Below are positions 1 to 11,110 of a DNA stretch of 64,000 nt, in pieces (positions within the stretch are counted from its first letter, which is position 1; every line of letters starts with the position of its first letter). Both the position numbers and the translations under genes were made by a program. The notes under the pieces are model-generated. The model was not told the origin of the DNA. It searched no databases and saw only the letters and a list, made by a program, of their open reading frames with translations. Source of the DNA: Cryptomeria japonica (Eukaryota; Streptophyta; Pinopsida; Cupressales; Cupressaceae); the NCBI RefSeq assembly GCF_030272615.1, contig NC_081406.1, positions 482,267,900-482,331,899 of the forward strand, read 5' to 3'.

Positions 1-62
1 GGAATCATTTGATGAAGAATGACAAGGTCAAAAGCTTACAAGCCACTCTAAGTTTCCAAGAG
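1..62 (+). repeat. LTR-derived leader matching 7096-7157
   Basis: Sixty of 62 bases match 7096-7157; the mismatches are at bases 20 and 42 of the copy. Similarity ends abruptly after CCAAGAG. In the right copy the next bases are GTTAGAATCC, a plausible splice donor (AG|GTTAG). In this copy the next bases are AA and then the ATG of the accessory ORF. This fits either an LTR boundary or a spliced LTR leader joined to a coding exon. Confidence 0.75.
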
Positions 63-64
63 AA

Positions 65-427
65 ATGGTTCGTACCAAGCAGACAGCCCGAAAGTCAGTA
101 GCAGGGTATGCTCATTACCTGAGGGTTAAAAAGGATCCTCAATCACCTGTTAAGTCGGTTTTGGATGACGCCCCTTTTGAAGAAAAACCAGTCCTAGAAG
201 AGAGTATTGTAATAGGAAAGGACCCTATCGGATGTCATACTGAGAAGAATATCCCTGAAAAAGAAAAAGAGCCTGAGTTGGAATATTCACCTATCAGGCC
301 AATAGTGATCAGTTCTGAGGAATTTGAGGGCTATACCCCTCTAAGTGACACTGAATCGGAAGGATATACCCCATTAAGTCCAAATGAGTCAGAAGAATCC
401 ACTCCCCTAAATCCTCTCGATGAGTGA
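65..427 (+). CDS. Accessory ORF with histone H3 tail-like N terminus
   Basis: The 120-residue product starts MVRTKQTARKS. After Met removal this equals the first ten residues of histone H3 (ARTKQTARKS) except for Val in place of Ala1, which is one base change from a GCT codon. The equivalents of H3 Lys4, Lys9 and Ser10 are kept. The match then stops: there is no histone fold, and the rest is acidic and probably disordered, with a repeated EGYTPLS / STPL pattern rich in Glu and Ser near residues 85-117. The frame is uninterrupted. It lies three bases after the LTR-like leader and about 440 bases before gag, and is followed by four AATAAA signals. Inference: a captured or mimicked H3 tail carried by the retroelement. 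It is not a histone gene. It could still be an unselected fragment; expression is unknown. Confidence 0.6.
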   Translation: MVRTKQTARKSVAGYAHYLRVKKDPQSPVKSVLDDAPFEEKPVLEESIVIGKDPIGCHTEKNIPEKEKEPELEYSPIRPIVISSEEFEGYTPLSDTESEGYTPLSPNESEESTPLNPLDE

Positions 428-448
428 TGTAACGTGTTACAACACTTC

Positions 449-564
449 AATAAAATGTCTTTCCTTCTATTCCCGAATAAGGATGTAATCCCTTCTACTA
501 TAAAATAAAGATGTATTCTCTTCTACTATAAAATAAAGATGTATCCTCTTCTATTATCAATAAA
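449..564 (+). promoter_or_regulatory. Cluster of four AATAAA polyadenylation-like signals
   Basis: AATAAA occurs at 449-454, 504-509, 532-537 and 559-564, starting about 20 bases after the accessory ORF stop. Such a cluster is what the 3' end of a plant mRNA would look like and suggests that the accessory ORF could end its own short transcript before gag. AT-rich composition makes single AATAAA matches weak evidence; the position and spacing are what count. Confidence 0.4.
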
Positions 565-580
565 GATGTCTTCTATTGTA
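479..580 (+). repeat. 28 bp tandem repeat, about 3.6 copies
   Basis: Units start at 479, 507, 535 and 562. Each contains GATGTA and CTTCTACTATAAAAT or a close variant, and three of the four AATAAA signals arise from this repeat. The unit is 28 bp (27 in the third copy). Confidence 0.8.
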
Positions 581-867
581 TTTTGAGTTAAAAATTGTGT
601 ATTCCTTAATGATATCTATATATATACTTTGAACCTAACTTATATAGTAAATGGGAAAGAAGTAGAATGAAATTATTTGATATTGTTATATTTTAAATTT
701 ATATTGTTTTTCTTAATTATTCAATAGGAGTATTAAACTCTCTAGTTGCTTTATAAGGCTATAAGTTAGGGAATATTATAAAAGTTACGAAAGACGTAAC
801 ATAGCAAATATGTCTCTTATTGCTAAGAATTATCAATATCTCCCTGTTGCAGAATTAATAAATAGAA
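581..867. other. Spacer between accessory ORF and gag
   Basis: AT-rich, no coding potential. No primer-binding site, promoter or splice acceptor can be singled out with confidence. Confidence 0.5.
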
Positions 868-3800
868 ATGGCCTCAAGAACCACAAGGGCAGGGTCAAGT
901 AATGGGAACGAAAGGTTAGATCAAATTCTTGATCTTCTCAATCAGCAAAGTGCAACGATGAATGATCTCAAACAAGAGGTTCGAAGGGTCAGAGAAGTCT
1001 GACAGGAAGCCCCAAGGGTTGAGGAGCAACTCGATAACCAAGCCAGAATAGAAGAAGAGCTGGCAAAGGATTTGAAAAGGATAGCCCTGCCAAAGTTTGA
1101 TGGAAAAACAATTGGTGATGGTGTAGAGGCATGGGTAATTGGAATGGAGAAATGTTTTGGTCTCTGCAACATGTCAAATGAAACCAACGCAGTGTGGGCT
1201 GCTTATTAGTTGTCTGGTGAAGCTGCTACTTGGTGGGACAATGAAAAGTCAGAAAGGAAACTACAACCAAGAGAGATCACTTGGGATTTGTTTTTACAAT
1301 CCTTCAGGAAAAGGTGGCTTCCACAATTATTCTTCGACAAAAAGATGACAGAATTTCAAAACCTTACTCAAGGTAGTATGTCGGTAACACAGTACTGGGA
1401 GAAATTTACTAATCTCCTTAAGTATGTTCCGCAATACTAGATGGATGAAAGGTTCCACATTCGGAAGTTCATTTTGGGATTAAGAACCCATATAGGAGCG
1501 GAGGTGGATATCCATAATCCATTAACTATGGTGGAGGTATTTGAAAAGGCAACTAAGCAAGAGCAGAAGTTAAAGCAGTTGGGGAACCTCCGAAAGAATG
1601 AGAACCACCGACCGAATTTTGGGAATAGAAATTTCCAAAGGAATCACAATAGCAACAATCGGCATATAAGAAATCTTAAGAGGGGACCCAACACCCAAGA
1701 AAAAGGAAGAGCAAATCAAGATGGAAATAAGAAAGCAAACAATAACTCCAATGCTCGACAAAATATGGAAAGAGGAAGGTCAGGTGGCCATCCTGGTCCT
1801 AGGGATGGGTGTTATAATTGTGGAGGGAGTCATTACGCCTCCAATTTTCCACAACGTACCCTAGCATAGAGAGGATCATATCAGCAAGGAGCCCCTCAAC
1901 ATCAGATTCACGCTGTTGTCGACAATCGTCAAATTGATTTCCAAGCCGCACCTATCCAGATTATGGGTAAGCTCTTTGGACAATCAGTTTCTATTTTAAT
2001 AGATACGGGAGCTACTAAATGTTTTATTGATCCACAAGTAGTTTCTAGAATATCTGTTAAACCTGGTTATATTTCAAATTCATGGATGGTTTAGTATGGA
2101 AATCGAGTAGAAAAGAGGGTAGATACTTGTCTATTTTGCAGTGAATTAGAACTTCCTAGTTTCCAAACCCAATTTAACCTTTATGTTGCACCACTAGGAT
2201 CATATGATGTGATCTTAGGTATTAATTGGTTGACTGAACATAAAGCCATAGTGAACTGTGAAGATAAGGTCATTAGTTGCATGGATGATTTTGGGAATTC
2301 CGTTGAAATTTTCGGATCTCAAAGTCCTCTTGAATTGAGATACATTTCGGCGATGCAACTCAAGAAGGCCCAAAGAAAAGGATGTTTCATCATTGCCATC
2401 ATGGTTAATGATTTGAATAATGTAGAGAAAAGTCCTACAGATTATCCTGTCCTTGCAGAGTTTCTAGATGTCTTTCCAGAAGATCTTACCAAGTTACCAC
2501 CTAAGAGAGAGTTTGATTTTTCTATAGAACTCTTACCTGGAATGGAGCCACAATCTAAGGCTCCATATAGAATGACAACGATGGAACTGTATGAGCTTAA
2601 GGCTCAATTGCAAGAATTTCTTAGGCAAGGTTTTATTAGACCAAGCGTATCCCCGTGGGGTGCACCAGTGATCTTTGTAAAGAAGAAAGATGGTACTTTG
2701 AGGTTATGCATTGATTATAGGATGTTGAATAAAGTAACCATCAAAAACAGATATCCTCTACCAAGGATAGATGAATTATTTGATCAAATGAAAGGTGCAT
2801 CTGTATTCTCCAAGATCGATCTTCGATCCAGATATCATCAGTTAAGGATTGAGGATGAAGATATTCCTAAAACTACATTCCGAACAAGGTATGGGCAATA
2901 TGAATTCACAGTTGTACCATTTGGTTTAACTAATGATCCAGCAGCATTCATGAACCTCATGAATAGTATTTTCAGAGAATACTTGGATGACTTTGTTTTA
3001 ATCTTCATTGATGACATATTGATCTATTCTAAGAATGAAGAAGAACATAAGAGGCACCTGAGGATAGTTTTGCAACGTTTGAGAGATCATAAACTTTATG
3101 GGAAATTCTCTAAGTGTGCCTTCTTTCAGGAAAAGGTGCAATACTTAGGTCATGTCATATCCGCCGAAGGAATTTCAGTTGATCCTGCAAAGATAGAAGC
3201 AATAGTAGATTGGCCAACGCCCCATAATGTTTCAGAAGTTTGAAGTTTTATGGGACTTGCAGGATATTATAGAAAATATGTGGAAGGATTTTCCAGGATA
3301 GCGGCACCAATTACCTCACTTCAGAAAAAGGAAAAAAGGTTTGAATGGACTGAGAAATGCAAGGAATCATTTCAACTCTTGAAGCAGAAATTGACAATAG
3401 CACCAGTATTAACAATACCAGATCCCAACGGACATTTTGTAGTAATTACAGATGCCTCGGATGAAGGTGTGGGAGCAATATTGATGCAAGAAGGAAAGGT
3501 GGTTGCATATGAATCACGAAAGCTAAAGCAATATGAGATGAATTATGCTCTGCATGATTTAGAACTACTAGCTATTGTGCATGCATTACAAATGTTGAGG
3601 CATTACCTTTTAGGGAAGCCTTTTGAGCTTAAAACGGATCATTTAGGATTAAAGTATATTTTTACACAACCTAACCTAAATGCAAGATAGAGAAGGTGGC
3701 TTGAATTTATAAGTGAGTATGACTTTGGTATTGAATATATCCAAGGGAAGGAAAATAGAGTAGTTGATGCTCTCAGCAGAAGAAGACACCTATCTGCAAT

Positions 3801-5259
3801 GGTTACAACAAGGACAAATTTGAAGCAACAAGTGTTGCAGAATCTTTCTGAAGATGAACATTATATAAGAGTTAAACAAGCCTTGGAAAGAGACTCTTCA
3901 AACCATCGCTATGATGGATATGAGATAGAACTAGAGGGTATTTTGAGATATCAAGGAAGGATGTATATACCAGAAGGAGGAGAGTTGAGGAAGTTGATCT
4001 TACATGAGATGCACAATACACCTTATTCAGGACACCCTGGAATAACAAAGATGGTAGCTAATTTGAAAACATTGTATTTCTGGCCTAAACTCCGAAAAGA
4101 AGTGGTTGAGTATGTAGCACAATGTCTAGAATGTCAAAGAGTAAAAGTTGAACATGTTCATCCAACAGGACTTCTATTTCAACATGTTATACTAGAATAC
4201 AAGCGGCAGGTAATCAATATGGATTTCATCCAAGGATTACCGATGAGTAAGAATAAGCATGACACTATCTTAGTAGTGGTGGACAAGTTGACTAAAGTTT
4301 CACATTTCATACCTGGTAATCTAAAAGATAGATCATTTGTTCTTGCCAAGAAATTTGTGCAAGAAATTTTCCGGTTACATGGAGTTCCAGAAACTATTAT
4401 ATCTGATAGGGATACCAGGATGACTTCCAAATTTTGGACAACATTGAATGCAGCATTGGGAACAAGGCTAAATTTTAGCTCAACATATCATCCTCAGACT
4501 GACGGCCAAACAGAAAGGGTCAATCAGGTAGTCGAGGATCTTTTGAGAATGTATTGCATGGATCAGCAGTACAAATGGGAGGAGTACTTGCCCTTAGTTG
4601 AATTTTATTATAACAACTCCTTTAATGCATCATTAGGTATGGCACCTTTTGAAGCACTCTATGGGCGAAAATGTCGCACACCTATCAACTAGGATAGACT
4701 AGAGGATAGGATCATTATTGGTCCAGATTTACTCAAGGAAATGGTTGAACAGATGGTGTTGATTAAGAGTAGATTGAAGGAAGCAGCTGACCGACGGAAG
4801 AGTTATGCAGACCGAAATAGAACTTTTAGACAATTCTCTGCAGGAGATAAAGTCTTTTTGAGAGTCAAACCTCATAAGAGCTCTATCGCGTTTGGAAAAT
4901 CATCAAAATTGGCTCCAAGATATGTGGGACCCTTTGATGTACTGGAGGTTATCAATCCAGTTGCTTATAGATTAGCTTTACCCCCTGCTCTAGCTCAAAT
5001 CCATAATGTGTTTCATGTGTCTATATTGAAACCTTACAATGCTAATGCATCTCATATTCTTGATTGGCAATCCTTACAGGTTCAGGATCCAGGGGTGGTG
5101 CTAGTGGAGCCCATCCGAATCCTAGATCAGCATAGTGTGAAGCTACGTAGCAGAGATTTCACTCAGTATAAGGTTCAGTGGGACCAATATTCTGAGGATA
5201 GTGCTACATGGGAGGATGCTGAGACGATTGACCGTCATTTTCCTCATTTGCTTTCTTAG
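868..5259 (+). pseudogene. Chromovirus gag-pol, eight in-frame stops, no frameshift
   Basis: A single reading frame of 1464 codons runs from the ATG at 868 to a TAG at 5257. Gag includes SGEAATWW and a decayed zinc knuckle near 1820-1860 (CYNC kept, last Cys replaced by Phe). Protease: LIDTGATKCFID near 2000. RT near 2560-3060 with FIDDIL. RNase H near 3430-3690 (ITDASDEGVGAIL). Integrase near 3990-4690: zinc-finger His/Cys residues (HMHNTPYSGHPG, CLECQ) and DDE residues in INMDF, ISDRD and TDGQTERVN. The GPF/Y region and a chromodomain-like end (KVQWDQYSEDSATWED) close the protein. Stops lie at 1000, 1207, 1438, 1867, 2092, 3241, 3688 and 4690; all fit CGA-to-TGA, CAG-to-TAG or TGG-to-TAG. 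RT also has Arg where DLRSGYHQL is usual. Its normal role was virus-like particle formation, reverse transcription and integration. Confidence 0.93.
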
Positions 5260-5440
5260 GAAATAACTGCTATTTAATTTTGGATATTTTGAAACAATTA
5301 TTATTATTTTATGATGTAAACTTGGAAAGCCTATGTGCTCTTGGTATTATTATTTGAATTTGAGGTAAGATTGATATTTTGTGAGATATTATGTTTTGTG
5401 ATTATTAATGAGTGGAAAGACATCGAGACGATGTCTCTTC
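5260..5440. other. Untranslated spacer between pol and polypurine tract
   Basis: AT-rich, no ORF, typical 3' untranslated part of the retroelement internal region. Confidence 0.6.
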
Positions 5441-5454
5441 CAAGAGGGGAAGGA
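5441..5454 (+). other. Polypurine tract
   Basis: CAAGAGGGGAAGGA lies immediately before the LTR start TGTCATGAAT. In LTR retrotransposons this RNase H-resistant tract primes plus-strand DNA. Confidence 0.8.
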
Positions 5455-7157
5455 TGTCATGAATCATTTTTTTTAATATTGTGCAATTTAAAGATGTAAT
5501 GTGATTTTGAAATTTAAAATAGATTAGATCATTCATAATCTAGTATGAGGAAATATAGTATGCTTTTTACTCCTGCAAATGATATGAAATTCAATATTCT
5601 TTTGGGTTTGTCAATACTGATAAATTTTTGAGTGCAAGTAACGCAGGATGAGGTGAAGGAGGTCGAAGGCGAGAACACGAATCAGGTAGAATTGCTTTTA
5701 ACTAAATGACTTCGATGGAAAAGGGAATCTCTCACACACCACATTAGGATTTATAATTTGCATCTTGAAAATATGGATGATTTAAATGACCTTATTTGAG
5801 TGTTTGTTCAAATTGAAATGATGAATTTGGAATGAGAAGTAGATTGATTTAAATGTTTATACATGTGCATTAATTGCATGATGTGAGTAGTGTTTGAATT
5901 AAATCTAAGTTGTCTGAGTAATTGTGAAATATTATGCTATATTGTTAAAAGAGATAAAATGTATAAACGATTCAAAAATGAATATTGACCCTAGGTTTAA
6001 TGCTCTTTTTAGATATGTATAAATGTATGAAAATTGTACTTACGAGTTTAATTTTGTAAATTGAATAATAGTATTATATATATATATGGGAAATTTATTC
6101 AATCATATACATTTATCAATATCCAATTATCGTGAATTTGACTTCGTCGAGACTTTTGTCTATACATATACGTAATCATTTGAGATTAAAAATATATACG
6201 CATTATATATGTGTGTGTGTGTGTGTGTATGAATTCTAATAATAATTTGACCATGTATTTGTAAATATTGTATATGTATTTATGAAATTAAACTATGTAA
6301 TGAAAATCCGATATATATATATTTAAACAAAGAAAGGGTTTATCAAAGAATTTATTAAAAACAAAGTTTAATGTTTAATATTAATGAAGAGTCATTTAAT
6401 ATATATATAATATTAAACATATTAATAGTATAAGGTGGTGGGTTGAAAAGGTAGTCGACCGTTTGAAGCCGGAGGAAGAGCTGCTTTGGTCGGTTTGTTA
6501 GCAGAACTCCCTCCATCCACGGTGGTCGTTGTCAAAGAAATTACGCAGACCAGAGCATGATGGAGACTTAAACACTCCCACGACCCCTTGGGGTGACTTG
6601 GCATGCAACACGACTTGGCATGCAACGTGACTCTTCGGTGGATAAGCTGAAGTCGACAGATTCCATGCAGCAATCAAGCTCCAACTGAAATGGATGGAGG
6701 TTTTTAACAATAAAAGACTTGAGCTTGCCACAAATCGAGGGTGGTATTTAATTCATAGAACTACGTGGAGATTATAGTTACAACCACATGACAATAGAAA
6801 TAGTGGAATAGTAAATAAGACCCAGAGGATAGCAACAAACATAGCCAAAGATTAGAATAAATAGATGTATACACACACACATTCTTTCATTCTTTCTCAC
6901 ACGAGATTAGAAGAGCGATAATTTCTTGAAGGGAGGGTTAGAATAGTTTGATAGAGAGGAATAATAGTTGGATATAGAGGAAGAATAGTTGGATAGAGAG
7001 ATAGTTGGATAATATCGTAGAAATTGAGCGATAGAGAGATAGTTGGATAGAGATAAGAATAGTTGGAGAGAAAGAGAGACTTGCGATCAAGGCATGGAAT
7101 CATTTGATGAAGAACGACAAGGTCAAAAGCTTACAATCCACTCTAAGTTTCCAAGAG
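5455..7157 (+). repeat. 3' LTR of the chromovirus (right end uncertain)
   Basis: Starts with TG directly after the polypurine tract. The only part that can be checked against the 5' side is 7096-7157. If the LTR ends with the shared block it is about 1.7 kb, ending near CTAAGTTTCCA; if the leader is spliced in the 5' copy it extends further right. A short (GT)n run lies near 6210-6228. A run of degenerate GATAGAGAG / TAGTTGGATA units sits at about 6950-7075. Confidence 0.7.
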
Positions 7158-8300
7158 GTTAGAATCCTTTGTTTATGTTTTATATTTGTTAAATTTGGTA
7201 TAAAATGTGTAGAAATGGAAGTTTAGATAATAGATATGTACGTCCAAATGGGTATCAATTATTAATATCGTATTTGAAATGCTTTATAAACCATTGTGGA
7301 ATAGAAGAAAAGAATTTAGAGAAAAGATGTTGTTAATATCGTATTTTACACAAAAATAATTAGTTTTAATTCTATTTTTAGAATGTGTTTGCATACTTTT
7401 GGTTACATATGAGATTAATTTCATACATGTTTAACACCTTCTTTTGTATGTGCTTTATTTTAGATGAAAGATTGATTTTAAGATTATTGCTTATAAAAGT
7501 TTATCGTTTTCCAAAATATGAAAGATTGTCTTCGATAGATATATTAGACAAGTAATGATTAGTAAGCAAAAATGATATCTCTATTTTTGTTTTAAAAGAA
7601 AGATTGTATTCTCAATAGAATTTGTGTTTGAGGGAATCAAGCTAGGGTTAAGCTTGAGTTGGAAAATTTTACCTTTCAGGATGGGTGCCGAATGTGGATG
7701 TTTTAGGGAGAATAGTTGTTTTTTCCAACTATTATTTTGCTGTGCATGGCATATACTCGGCCAAGTTATTGTTTGAATTATCCATAGAAAAAGATGGAAA
7801 TTCCTTATTTATGCTCTCTACCACATCCTAGTATGATAGTGAATGCTTGTTTCATAGAATGAAGTAGGAAAAATGAAAATGCATATATTATCTAGGCATG
7901 CACTAGATTCCCTCTTGCTTTCGAATTCTTTGGTTAAACCAATTCGTGCAGGGTTGGGTATTCTTGATTGACCAAGAATTTCGGGGAAGCGTAAGCTTCA
8001 AGGTTGGGCGAAAAAAGCGCCTGATTCTTGTTCTCGTCTGCGTTCAAAAGACAGAAGGAAGCGACTCAGACTAAAGATCGACGGATGCATCTTCTTGTAT
8101 AATCTTAAGGCAATTTGGAAGCCTAAGTAGGAAATAAGAACTTCTTAGTATTGGATATTGTATTACTCATGTGCATTATAATGATATATCTATGAGAGTT
8201 TTTATATCCATATTCGATGTTTGCTTATATCTTGAATAAAATATGCTTAGAGATTGAAATTTAAGTTTATTATGGATAAAGAGTAGTTTAGGGTTAGATC
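7158..8300. other. No gene; LTR continuation or flank
   Basis: No coding sequence or structured repeat could be supported. It begins with a splice-donor-like GTTAG exactly where similarity to the left end stops. It may be the rest of the chromovirus LTR, or flanking DNA up to the LINE 3' end. Confidence 0.4.
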
Positions 8301-11110
8301 CTAGATTGACGTCTTTACAATAAATTGATCATCCTTATCTTGAGGATTATCAATACCGCCTATGATATTCATATTTTCCACTATACTTCTTGTTTTTTCA
8401 AACACAATTTTAGCCTTAGTAGTCTTTTCTCTGAAAACTCTATCATTTCTCTCTTTCCATATGCCCCAACACATGTGAGGTAAAGCAATTTTTCATAATA
8501 AGGTTGTGGATTTATTTCTTGAAGGATGATGCCAAGAATTGAAAATCTCCTGAATCGACTTGGGGAAACCCCAACTGACTTTGAAGTGATCCAGACAACT
8601 TCCCCAGACATCAACAGCGAAAGGGCAATGAAAGAGCATATGATTTATAGTCTCCTCATTCTGCTTACAAAGAATACAAAAACTAGGCATACTAATACCT
8701 TTTTTTTTTATATTCTCAGTAGTAAGAATTTTATCTTGAAGGGTTGTCTAGAAGAAAATATTTATCTTAGGGGTGAGGCCTTTCACCCATGCTTTAGCCC
8801 AGCATGGGCTTTCCATGTTGTAGAACTGTTGATGATATAGAGAAGCCACAGTAAAAGTACCACTAGCTGTGAATTTCCAAATTAAATGGTCTTCTTCTTC
8901 AACCCTCACCATAGAGTTCATGACTTTATTTAGACTACCCAAAGATTGGTCCACCTGAGATAAGTCCTTCCACTGTCCATCTTTCTAGTAATCCTCCACC
9001 TTGGTTCCAAATCTTTCCTTGCATTGGTTCTGAAATCTATTCCACTCAGGGTTTTCATTCAAAGGGATCTCTAGAAGCCAAGGGTCATCCCAAAATTGGA
9101 TAAGATTCCCTTTCTCCAATTTCCATTTTGCACCTTTGACAATTAAGTCTCTTGTTCTAGAGACATTTTTCCAAATATTGGATCCAATTGGGATAATCTC
9201 CGCTTTGAGGAAGATTTGAAGTGTTAGACATTGACTTTTATATTTGTTATCCCATATCATTTTCTACTCTCCTTGATTTCTATATCCTCTCCAAATCTGC
9301 TTGGCCATAAGGAACTCATTTATGTCTCTTATTCTTCTAAGGCCCATACCTCCTTTATTTATAGGCTTGCAGACTTTCTCCCATGCAATCAAGTTCATTC
9401 TCTTCTTCTCCTCAACCCCTGTCCATAAAAAAGATCTCTGAATCTTTTCAATGGCCTCCGCATACTTAGCAGGAATCCTAAACAGACTGATGGCATAGAG
9501 AGGAATACTTTGAAGAGTGGATTTCAGTAGTTGAACCTTACCTGCTTGACTAAGAAGAGCACCCTTCCAGCCAGACAGCTTTTTGTGGAATTTATCCACC
9601 AAGGCTCCCCAAAAAGTATCTGGAGGATCATGGCATAAGGAGAGCCCCAAGTAAGAAGCAGGCAAACTACCAATTTGACAACCCAGAATATTACTAATTT
9701 TGATCCTCCTTCTCTCCGGGGTATTGATAAAATAAACAAATCTTTTAGACCAATTTATAAGTTGACCAGTGGCATCTCCATAGTTATCCAAAGCCTTTTT
9801 TAATCTTTTAGAATCCTTCACTGTAGCTTTCCCCATTATTATAGAGTCATCAACAAACTGCTGATGGGAACATATTTGATCCGCCGAAGAAGGATTCAAA
9901 CCACAAAACTCCCTTTTCTCAACCAACTTTCCAATACATCTCCCCAGACATTCTGCCATAATGATAAAGATAACTGGGGATAGAGGGTCCCCCTGCCTGA
10001 GACCTCTAGAAGCTTTAAAGAAAGGAGAAGGAGATCCATTCATTAAAATGGAGAAAGAAGCCAAAGAGACAAGTTGTCTGATAAGGCTAACACTTCTGGA
10101 GCTGAAGCCAAAAGCAGAGAGAACATCCATCATAAAATCCCAATCCACTCTATCATAGGCTTTAGAGAGGTCAAGCTTCAGAAAAAAACCTTCTTTTTTA
10201 GAGAAAGACAAAGAGTGGATATTTTCATGGACAAAGTTGATTGAATCCAAAATTTGTCTACCCAGGACAAAACCACTTTGCTGAGGCGAAATGATGGAGA
10301 GGAGCAACTTAAGAATTCTAGAGGTAAGAACCTTTGAGATTATCTTATAAAGAGAGTTGCATAGACTAATAGGTCTAAAGAGATCCATTGAGTCAGCCCC
10401 CATCTTTTTGGGGATAAGAGCAATAAAAGTACCATTAACTTCTTTCAAAAAAATTCTAGCACCAAAAAACTCTTTCACAGCTCTGGTAACATCATCTCCA
10501 ATATAATATGCTAGTACATTTGAAAGAAGAACATAGGAAAGCCGTCCGGACCTGGGGCCTTGTTGCCCTCAAAGGAATTGACAGCTATCAGAATTTCATC
10601 ATGGGAAGGGATGGCAGTCAGGTGAGCATTCTGATCATCCCCTAAAATGGTAGGTATATTGTCCAAGAGGTCCCTTTGGGCCTGTATATCCAAATTATGA
10701 TCCTTAGCAAGTAAATTGGAGAAAAAGTCCATAGCAGCCCTGCTCATGGAATCATCTTCTACAACACATTTGCCATTCACTTTAATCTGAACAATTCTGT
10801 TAATGGCCTTATGTCTTAATGTGGACATATGGAAGTATTTAGTATTCCTATCCCCTTCCTTCAACCAGACATTTCTTGATCTTTGTTTCTAGTAGGTTTC
10901 CTCTTTAGCTATGGAAATGGTTTATATGATTTTCCTTACATGTGAAAGATTCAAGCTATATGTGACCATATCATATTTTTCTCTTTCTTGTTGAACGAGC
11001 TTCAATATTTCAACTTGTTCTTGGGCTTTTCATTCAATGGGAGTCTTGAGAATAATAATATTATCTTGAATTTCACTTAGGCTTGCTTCTATCCTATCTT
11101 CTTTTACTTC
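8301..11110 (-). pseudogene. 5'-truncated LINE (L1-type) ORF2 with reverse transcriptase
   Basis: Reading leftwards from about 11110: the pre-RT block (WLKEGDRNTKYFH, NKAPGPDGF), the RT (9264-10478; PISLCNSLYKIISK, LDLSKAYDRVDW, GLRQGDPLSP, FVDD at about 9846-9857 where L1-type elements usually have FADD), the downstream region with KGGMGLRR, and the zf-RVT Cys/His segment CILCKQNEETINH, ending at a TAG near 8301. The endonuclease domain is absent, as expected for incomplete target-primed reverse transcription. Internal stops (about 10895, 10511, 9264, 8985, 8748, 8493) all lie where Trp is expected. One frameshift lies near 10490-10505. No poly(A)-like 3' tail or target duplication could be identified. 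Confidence 0.9.

Larger units (their letters stand above)
1..7157 (+). mobile_element. Ty3/gypsy chromovirus-like LTR retrotransposon, left end outside window
   Basis: Seen: protease, reverse transcriptase, RNase H, integrase and a C-terminal chromodomain-like segment in that order on the plus strand. They are followed by a purine-rich tract and an LTR beginning TGTCATGAAT at 5455. Bases 1-62 recur at 7096-7157 with two mismatches, so the window opens inside or at the end of the 5' LTR. The order PR-RT-RH-IN-chromodomain is that of plant chromoviruses; the Tekay group is a guess. An accessory ORF sits between the leader and gag. No tRNA-iMet primer site (TGGTATCAGAG) is visible between 1 and 868, which is unusual. 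The right boundary is uncertain and could lie beyond 7157. The element is dead because its pol carries eight stops. Confidence 0.85.

Noticed and set aside
65-427. A real histone H3 gene
   Set aside because: Only the first ten residues match; the histone fold and the rest of the tail are absent and the length and composition differ.
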